In this document: piece after piece, positions 58,792 to 64,000 of the stretch
Layout: each line of letters opens with the position of its first letter
How positions within the stretch are numbered: the stretch's first letter is position 1
Source: Pseudonocardia broussonetiae
GTDB taxonomy: Bacteria > Actinomycetota > Actinomycetes > Mycobacteriales > Pseudonocardiaceae
DNA: 64,000 bases
Reading direction: 5' to 3'
NCBI RefSeq assembly: GCF_013155125.1
Contig: NZ_CP053564.1
Location: 937,501-1,001,500 of the forward strand
Program-made: the position numbers and the translations under genes
Notes under the pieces: model-generated
The model's database searches: none
Told to the model about the DNA's origin: nothing
What the model saw: the letters and a program-made list of their open reading frames with translations, nothing else

Positions 58792-59610
58792 TCAGGATAC
58801 GACCGCGCCGACCGCGTGGAACGCGACCGCCGCGGCCGTGGCCACGTTGAGCGAGTCGACGCCCGACGCCATCGGGATCCGCACCCGCACGTCGGCCGCG
58901 GCGAGCGCCTCGTCCGTCAGGCCCGGGCCCTCGGCGCCCAGCAGCAGCGCCACCCGCCGCCCGCCCAGCCCGGCCGCGGCCAGCGGCACGGCGTCGGGGG
59001 CGGGCGTGAGGGCGGCGACGGTCAGCCCGGCCTCCCGCAGCATCCCCAGCGCGGCGGGCCACTCCCCCGTCAGCTCGGCGAACGGCACGCGCAGCACGTG
59101 CCCCATCGACACGCGCACGCTGCGGCGGTAGAGCGGGTCGGCGCAGCGCGGCCCGAGCAGGACCCCGTCGACGCCGAGCGCGGCGGCGTTGCGGAACAGC
59201 GAGCCCAGGTTCTCGTGGTCGTTGACGCCCTCCAGCACCGCCAGGGTGCGGGCGGAGCGCGCCAGCGCGGCGGCGTCGACGGGAGCGGCCCGGTCGGCGA
59301 CGGCGAGCACCCCGCGGTTGAGGTGGAAGCCGACCGCGGTGGCCATCGTGCCGGCGTCGGCCGCGTAGGCGGGGACGTCGACGTGCACGAGGTCGTCGGC
59401 CAGCTCGTCGAGCCGGCGGGGCACCCCCAGCAGCGACCGCACGGGGTAGGGCGAGTCCAGCAGCCGGCGCACGACGACCACGCCCTCGGCGATCACCAGC
59501 CCGCGCCCGCCGGGGCGGTCCGGGCGGCGGTCCGCCGTGGTCAGGTCGCGGTAGTCGTCCAGCCGCGGATCGGCCGGATCGGCGACGGGGGTGATGGTGG
59601 CCACGGCCAC
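58792..59610 (-). CDS. SpoU/TrmH family RNA 2'-O-ribose methyltransferase
   Basis: 272 residues. N-terminal substrate-binding L30-like domain (ADPRLDDYRDLTTADRR) and C-terminal trefoil-knot SPOUT domain with VNDHENLGSLFRNAAALGVDG, LLLGAEGPGLTDEAL and IPMASGVDSLNVATAAAVAFH. Methylates a ribose 2'-OH in rRNA or tRNA with SAM; exact target unknown. GTG start. Forms a pair with DUF2537. Confidence 0.92.
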   Translation of the reverse strand: MAVATITPVADPADPRLDDYRDLTTADRRPDRPGGRGLVIAEGVVVVRRLLDSPYPVRSLLGVPRRLDELADDLVHVDVPAYAADAGTMATAVGFHLNRGVLAVADRAAPVDAAALARSARTLAVLEGVNDHENLGSLFRNAAALGVDGVLLGPRCADPLYRRSVRVSMGHVLRVPFAELTGEWPAALGMLREAGLTVAALTPAPDAVPLAAAGLGGRRVALLLGAEGPGLTDEALAAADVRVRIPMASGVDSLNVATAAAVAFHAVGAVVS

Positions 59611-59759
59611 GCATCGTCGCAGGTGGCCCGACGACGTCGATCACGGCTCATCCGGTCGGCCGTAGCGGCAGCCGTAGCCGTGTGTCACGGTGGACCACTC
59701 GCCCGTCCGGCCTCCGTCGGACCGGGCTCGGCGCGGGGGGCGAGGGGGAAGTGCTACGC

Positions 59760-61268
59760 ATGGGCCAGGACGTCGACCGGACCACGTTCAGTCGACAGGA
59801 CCGCCAGAACTACCGGGCCAAGGTGCAGCGGTGCCTCGATGCACTGGGAGTGATGCTCAAGGAGCACACGTTCGCGCGTGACGAGCCGATGACCGGCCTC
59901 GAGGTCGAGCTCAACCTCGTCGACCAGGATCTGGCGCCGTCCACCACGGGGGCCGACGTCCTCGCCTCGATGGGGGCGGGCGAGTTCCAGTCCGAGCTCG
60001 GCCGCTGGAACATGGAGCTCAACCTCCCGCCGCGACCGCTCCCCGGCGACCAGTGGCGCCGCCTGGAGCACCAGCTCCTCGACGAGCTCGCCACCGCCCG
60101 CTCGCACGCGCTCGACCACGGCGCGCGGCTCGCCGTCATCGGCATCCTGCCCACGCTGGAGAAGCGCCACCTCGTCGCCGAGGCGCTCTCGCCCGACCGG
60201 CGCTACGCGATGCTCAACGAGCAGATGCTCCACGCCCGCGGCGAGCCGATCCGCCTCGACATCGCCGGCGACGACCCCTCGGGCCGCCACGACGTCACGC
60301 CCGAGCACCTGGTCGCCGATTTCGACTCGATCGCGCCGGAGGCGGCCTGCACCTCGATGCAGCTGCACCTGCAGGTGCCGCCCGACTCCTTCGCCGCCTA
60401 CTGGAACGCGGCGCAGTGCCTCGCGGGCGTGCAGCTCGCGGTGGGCGCCAACTCGCCGTTCCTGCTCGGGTCGCGGCTGTGGGCCGAGACGCGGATCCCG
60501 CTGTTCGAGCAGTCCTGCGACGTCCGCACGCCCGAGCTGCGCAACCAGGGCGTGCGCCCGCGCGTGTGGTTCGGCGAGCGGTGGATCACCTCGGTCCTCG
60601 ACCTGTTCACCGAGAACGGCCGCTACTTCCCCGCGCTCATGCCGGTGGCCGAGGACGCCGAGCCGTTCGAGGAGCTGGCGGCGGGCACCGTCCCGGGCCT
60701 CGACGAGCTGCGCCTGCACAACGGCACGATCTGGCGCTGGAACCGGCCCGTCTACGACATCGCGAACGGCACGCCGCACCTGCGCGTGGAGAACCGCGTG
60801 CTGCCCGCCGGGCCCACGGTCGTCGACATGGTGGCGAACGCGCTGTTCTTCTACGGGCTGCTGCGCGAGCTGGTCGAGGCCGACCGGCCGCTGTGGAGCA
60901 CGATGTCGTTCGAGGCGGCCGAGGAGAACTTCACGACGGCCGCGCGCCACGGGCTCGACGGGCCGCTGTACTGGCCCGGCAACGGCTGGATCCGCCCCGA
61001 CGAGCTCGTGCTGCGCAAGCTGCTTCCGCAGGCCGCCGCGGGGCTGGCCCGGTGGGGCGTCACCACCGAGGTCGCCGAGCGGTACCTCGGCGTGATCGAG
61101 CGCCGGTGCGTGGAGCGGCGCACGGGGGCGTCCTGGCAGCTCGACACGGTCGCGGCGCTGGAGGCGCGCGGCGCCGACCGGCAGGCCGCGCTGCACGGGA
61201 TGCTGGAGCGCTACCTGGAGTCGTCCACGGCCAACGAGCCGGTGCACGACTGGCCGCTGCCCAGCTGA
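59760..61268 (+). CDS. Glutamate-cysteine ligase family protein (GCS2)
   Basis: 502 residues. GCS2 motifs: TGLEVELNLVDQD, ELGRWNMELNLPP, CTSMQLHLQVPPDSFAAYWNAAQCL, GANSPFLLGS and HLRVENRVLPAGPTVVDM. Longer than the YbdK protein at the window start and from a different subfamily that is common in actinomycetes with no verified substrate. ATG at 59760 is chosen (GGGGGAA 9 nt upstream); GTG 59751 is an alternative. Divergent from SpoU, 149 bp apart. Confidence 0.85.
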   Translation: MGQDVDRTTFSRQDRQNYRAKVQRCLDALGVMLKEHTFARDEPMTGLEVELNLVDQDLAPSTTGADVLASMGAGEFQSELGRWNMELNLPPRPLPGDQWRRLEHQLLDELATARSHALDHGARLAVIGILPTLEKRHLVAEALSPDRRYAMLNEQMLHARGEPIRLDIAGDDPSGRHDVTPEHLVADFDSIAPEAACTSMQLHLQVPPDSFAAYWNAAQCLAGVQLAVGANSPFLLGSRLWAETRIPLFEQSCDVRTPELRNQGVRPRVWFGERWITSVLDLFTENGRYFPALMPVAEDAEPFEELAAGTVPGLDELRLHNGTIWRWNRPVYDIANGTPHLRVENRVLPAGPTVVDMVANALFFYGLLRELVEADRPLWSTMSFEAAEENFTTAARHGLDGPLYWPGNGWIRPDELVLRKLLPQAAAGLARWGVTTEVAERYLGVIERRCVERRTGASWQLDTVAALEARGADRQAALHGMLERYLESSTANEPVHDWPLPS

Positions 61269-61368
61269 CGGTCCCGGTTCGGCGCCGGCGCGTTAGCAGG
61301 AGCGAACCCTTCCCCGGAACGCCCACGGGCCGGGGCGGCGGGTTCCTAGTGTCCCGTCCGTCCTGAGC

Positions 61369-61384
61369 GCGGCCGCCCGGCCGC
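61369..61384 (+). other. Small hairpin in the 61.27-61.50 kb gap
   Basis: GCGGCCG-CC-CGGCCGC in a 233-bp gap that otherwise contains a TAGTGT (61347-61352), which may be the -10 of the module downstream, and little else. Confidence 0.35.
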
Positions 61385-61463
61385 CGCAGTCCCGTGCGCA
61401 CCCCGGGGCCGCCCGTCACGGCGGCGCCGCGGGTCCCCGCGCGCCCGCCCGTCCGGGGGAACG

Positions 61464-61505
61464 ATGTCCACGCCGCCCGCCCGCCGTCCCGGCCCGTCCC
61501 GGTGA
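61464..61505 (+). CDS. Possible 13-residue upstream ORF (leader peptide)
   Basis: ATG preceded by GGGGGAA, 14 codons including stop, encoding MSTPPARRPGPSR. Its TGA overlaps the GTG of the next gene (GTGA). It could deliver ribosomes to a gene without its own ribosome site. No conservation evidence available. Confidence 0.35.
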   Translation: MSTPPARRPGPSR

Positions 61506-62275
61506 CGGCCGTGTCCCGCTTCCGCATCTTCGGGCGGTCCGCGCCGCCCCCGCCCTACCCGGCGCCCCCGTACGGCGCGCCGGTGGGCCCAGCGCCCGGT
61601 GCGCCCGCCCCGTGGCCGCCCGGTGGCGTCGCGCCGTCGGCGTGGGCCGCGCCCCCGCCCGCCCCGCCCGCGGCCGTTCCCCCCGACCCGCCGACCGACC
61701 CGTTCGGCTTCCCCCCGATCCCCGCCGTCGCCGCGGCCCGCCCGGACCCGTCCGAGGCCGCCGCGCTGGCCGGCGCGTTCGCCGTCGACTACCTGTCCTG
61801 GGACGAGGACGACCCGGCCCGCCGCGGCCGCGTGCTGCGCGACTACCTGCCCACGCCCGGGCGCGACCCGGAGCGGCTGGGGTGGTCGGGGTCCGGGCGC
61901 CAGCGCGCCGAGTTCGCGCTGCCCGGGCTGGTGCGCCCCGACGGTGAGGGGAGGGTGCTCGTCGACGTCCGCGTGCGGGTCACGCCGTACCGCGCGGTGG
62001 GCGAGCACGGTCCCGACGCGGTGCCCGAGCCCGACGTCGCGGGCACACCGGCCGTCGCCCCCGCCCCCACCGGGCGCGGGTGGCGCAGCCTGGCGTCGTA
62101 CTGGATCCGGATCAGCGTGCCGGTGGCCGTCGAGGGCGGGCGGCTCGTCGTCGACGCCTGGGAGGAGACGCTCGGCGAGGAGCCCCCGGCCGCCGGGACC
62201 CCCGCCCCGCGCACCTCCGACGAGCACCTGCTGGCCGACGACGATCCGCTCGCCGCACCGGGGAGCGCGTGGTGA
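61502..62275 (+). CDS. TcpC-like conjugal transfer protein (tentative)
   Basis: About 257 residues. After a Pro/Ala-rich leader (about 10-75), the folded part reads EAAALAGAFAVDYLSWDEDDPARR, WSGSGRQRAEFALPG and SYWIRISVPVAVEGG, the pattern of NTF2-like domains of TcpC/VirB8-type conjugation proteins; no membrane helix is seen at the N-terminus, which is unusual. GTG 61502 overlaps the short upstream ORF; GTG 61511 is an alternative. Overlaps the next gene by GTGA. Confidence 0.6.
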   Translation: MTAVSRFRIFGRSAPPPPYPAPPYGAPVGPAPGAPAPWPPGGVAPSAWAAPPPAPPAAVPPDPPTDPFGFPPIPAVAAARPDPSEAAALAGAFAVDYLSWDEDDPARRGRVLRDYLPTPGRDPERLGWSGSGRQRAEFALPGLVRPDGEGRVLVDVRVRVTPYRAVGEHGPDAVPEPDVAGTPAVAPAPTGRGWRSLASYWIRISVPVAVEGGRLVVDAWEETLGEEPPAAGTPAPRTSDEHLLADDDPLAAPGSAW

Positions 62276-63021
62276 GCGGGCTGCGGGCGCCGGTGATCGT
62301 CGGGGTGGCGGGCGGGGTGGGGACGAGCACGCTCGCGTCCGCGCTGCACGCCGTCGACGGCGGACGGGTGGGTGCCGGGAGCCGCCCGGACGTGCTGGTC
62401 TGCCGGGCCGACTCGCTGCACCTCGCGGAGCGAGGGGTGGCCCAGGTCCTCGTCGTGGTCGCCGACCGGGCGCCCCGGCTCGACCGGGTGGGCGCCGGGA
62501 CCACCGTCGTGGTGGTCCCGGACGTGGCGGCGTGGCACGGGCTCGACGCCCCGGAGGTCGCCGGGCTGCTCGCGCTCGCCCCGGCGCACCGCCCGGCGCG
62601 GCTGGCCGCCTACATCGCCGCGCTGCTCGACGTCGCCGCCGCGCTGGTGCGGTCCGGGGTGCTGGCGCACCCGGCCGCGCCCGCCCGGCCGGTGCCGCTC
62701 GTGCTGCCCGCGCCGGCCCGGCCGCCCGCGGTGCCCCTACCGGCGGCGCCCCTGCCCGCGGTGCCCCTGCCCGTGGTGCCCCTGCCCGTGGTGCCCCTGC
62801 CCGTGGTGCCCCTGCCCGTGGTGTCGCTGCCGTCCCGGCCCGCCGCGCCCGCGCTCGTCGTCATCGCGGGAGGGCGGCCGGTCGCGCCGCCGGTGCCGGT
62901 GGTCGACCGTGCGCTGTGGCGTGGCCTGCGAGCCGTGCAGCGGACGCCCGCGGAGCCGGCCGCCCCCGCCGCAGGGTCCGAGCCCGACGACGACGCCCTC
63001 GAGCCGACGCGGGCCGGCTGA
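62272..63021 (+). CDS. ParA/MinD-like protein with degenerate P-loop
   Basis: 249 residues. Begins with a beta strand and VAGGVGTSTLASALHAVD, the position of a Walker A loop, but the invariant Lys is replaced by Thr, so ATP hydrolysis is doubtful. The C-terminal half has a VPLP repeat tract (about 154-185). Such proteins accompany TcpC-like and lytic transglycosylase genes in actinobacterial mobile or envelope clusters (recollection). GTG overlaps the previous stop. Confidence 0.6.
   Translation: MSGLRAPVIVGVAGGVGTSTLASALHAVDGGRVGAGSRPDVLVCRADSLHLAERGVAQVLVVVADRAPRLDRVGAGTTVVVVPDVAAWHGLDAPEVAGLLALAPAHRPARLAAYIAALLDVAAALVRSGVLAHPAAPARPVPLVLPAPARPPAVPLPAAPLPAVPLPVVPLPVVPLPVVPLPVVSLPSRPAAPALVVIAGGRPVAPPVPVVDRALWRGLRAVQRTPAEPAAPAAGSEPDDDALEPTRAG
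62731..62820 (+). repeat. 15-bp tandem repeat encoding VPLPV units
   Basis: Six 15-nt units; the last four (62761-62820) are identical, the first two degenerate. In frame, length-variable by slippage without breaking the gene. Confidence 0.85.
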
Positions 63022-63022
63022 C

Positions 63023-64000
63023 GTGTCCGCGCTCCCCCGCAGCCTCGTGGCGGCGCTGGCCGCGGTGGCCGGCACGCTGCTGCTCGGCGCCGCGCCCGCG
63101 CCGGCGGCCGATCCGGTGCCCGGCGTCGACTCCGCGGCCGTGCCCGCGGCCGCCCGCGACTGGCTGCCGCTGATCGCCGACCTCACCGCCACCGGGTGCC
63201 CCGAGCTGCCGCCGGTCTGGGTCGTGGCGCAGGTGCAGGTGGAGTCGGGCTGGGACGCCGCCCGCGTCGACGAGGCCCCGGGCGGGCCCGCCGGGCTCTA
63301 CGGGTTCGGCCAGGAGGCCTGGGGCGCGGCGGGCGGCCCGGCGTGGTCGAGCGACCCGCCGACGGCCGCCGACGACGTCACCGACGTCGAGGCCCACCTG
63401 CGCGTGGCCGTGCCGTGGATCTGCACGAACCTGCGCGCGGTCACCCGGCACCTCGCCGACACCGGCAAGAGCGCCGACCCGCTCGACGCGATGCTCGTCT
63501 GCCACCTGGCCGGGTGCGGGCGGGTCGCGGGCAGCGCCACGGGCGTGCCGGAGGCCGGGGAGGCGGGGTGCGGGCGGCGCTGCGCCGAGGTGGTCCGCCG
63601 CTACGTCGACGCGGTCCGCGCGGAGGTCGACCGGTTCTCCGACGACCCGGCCGGGCCGGCCCCGAGCGACCGGACGACCGACGACCGGGCGACGGACGAC
63701 CGGCCGCCGGACGACCGAACGCCGGACGACCGAACGCCGGACGACCCGGCGACGGACCCGGGCGGCGCTGCGGCCGATGCCGCCGCCCCCGCGCCGTGGA
63801 CCGGCGGCGCCACCGGCTGCGAGCAGACCGACCCGACCGGCGACGGCTGCCTCACCGGCGCCGCGCTGCACGGGCTGGAGGCGGCGTCGGCCGCGTTCGG
63901 CGGCTGGTCCGACGGCCCGGTGATCCGCAGTGCGGGCTGCTGGGACGCCCACGCCTGGAACCCGCGCAGCGACCACCCCCGCGGCCGGGCGTGCGACCTG
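63023..64000 (+). CDS. Secreted lytic transglycosylase-like protein, 3'-truncated
   Basis: At least 326 residues, running off the window. Signal peptide (about 1-29, ending APAPAAD), then an SLT-like domain with the candidate catalytic glutamate E74 (VQVESGWD) and GLYGFGQEAWG. A hydrophilic linker with DDRTP repeats (about 216-242) leads to a C-terminal domain with CWDAHAWNPRSDHPRGRACDL, the conserved pattern of the ARB_07466-like C-terminal domain found in actinobacterial peptidoglycan hydrolases. Start GTG lies 1 bp after the previous stop. Would cut peptidoglycan to make room for a transfer or secretion apparatus. Confidence 0.75.
   Translation, partial: MSALPRSLVAALAAVAGTLLLGAAPAPAADPVPGVDSAAVPAAARDWLPLIADLTATGCPELPPVWVVAQVQVESGWDAARVDEAPGGPAGLYGFGQEAWGAAGGPAWSSDPPTAADDVTDVEAHLRVAVPWICTNLRAVTRHLADTGKSADPLDAMLVCHLAGCGRVAGSATGVPEAGEAGCGRRCAEVVRRYVDAVRAEVDRFSDDPAGPAPSDRTTDDRATDDRPPDDRTPDDRTPDDPATDPGGAAADAAAPAPWTGGATGCEQTDPTGDGCLTGAALHGLEAASAAFGGWSDGPVIRSAGCWDAHAWNPRSDHPRGRACDL
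63669..63745 (+). repeat. Tandem DDR repeat in the transglycosylase linker
   Basis: Approximately five 15-nt units; two (63710-63724, 63725-63739) are identical and read DDRTP. Confidence 0.8.

Noticed and set aside
62761..62820. Possible CRISPR-like repeats
   Set aside because: Units are 15 bp, adjacent without spacers and in frame within a coding sequence; a coding tandem repeat.

Overview
The window is chromosomal DNA from a very GC-rich actinomycete, most likely Pseudonocardia or a close relative. Three things point there: a mycothiol-dependent formaldehyde dehydrogenase, the actinobacterial septation protein SepH beside serC and a SpoU methyltransferase (an order I recall from mycobacteria), and a group-5 soluble di-iron monooxygenase operon of the propane/tetrahydrofuran type known from Pseudonocardia, Gordonia and Mycobacterium. 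I see no tRNA, rRNA, CRISPR array, insertion sequence or phage gene.

Layout. 0-6.1 kb: the 3' part of a YbdK-type glutamate-cysteine ligase, a fadAB beta-oxidation operon, and a divergent MerR regulator with a cupin and a hotdog thioesterase. 6.2-13.8 kb: a small C2HC protein, fumarylacetoacetase, and four short-chain dehydrogenases interleaved with AraC, LysR and MerR regulators. 13.8-20.2 kb: enoyl-CoA hydratase, mycothiol-dependent formaldehyde dehydrogenase with a coupled metallo-hydrolase, a PiT phosphate transporter with its DUF47 partner, an MFS exporter and mtnA. 20.3-24.8 kb: a translationally coupled manganese operon (mntR, lipoprotein, ATPase, two permeases). 24.8-27.1 kb: a cyclotransferase-like protein and a metabolite:H+ symporter overlapping tail to tail.

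27.2-36.8 kb is the accessory highlight. prmA (hydroxylase alpha), prmB (reductase), prmC (hydroxylase beta) and prmD (coupling protein) run on the minus strand, followed by a dedicated GroEL-like chaperonin and an amidohydrolase-fold protein that has lost its catalytic residues. A divergent GAF/AAA+/Fis activator without the sigma54-contact GAFTGA motif faces the operon across a 284-bp control region. Part of this cluster has visibly lower GC than its flanks. I infer inducible oxidation of short alkanes or cyclic ethers; the SDRs, mycothiol dehydrogenase and FadAB nearby could process products, but no alcohol dehydrogenase is inside the cluster.

36.8-50 kb: a NatAB-type ABC exporter, a GH6 glycosidase, a frameshifted sunset-domain protein, photolyase, a TerD protein, two citrate synthases (gltA, citA) flanking a ureohydrolase, an MFS exporter and pdxH. 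50-61.3 kb: an MFS transporter, a large BTAD/STAND/TPR regulator divergent from a cupin/NTF2 pair, then serC, sepH, DUF2537, SpoU and a second GCS2-family ligase. 61.3-64 kb: three overlapping genes (TcpC-like protein, degenerate P-loop protein, secreted lytic transglycosylase) resembling part of a conjugation or cell-envelope module that runs off the end.

Regulation visible in the DNA: many genes carry a TANNNT -10 element only 6-8 nt from the start codon, implying leaderless mRNAs, and gene ends carry long near-perfect inverted repeats. All functional calls come from reading the translated sequence and from remembered family motifs; no database search was run.
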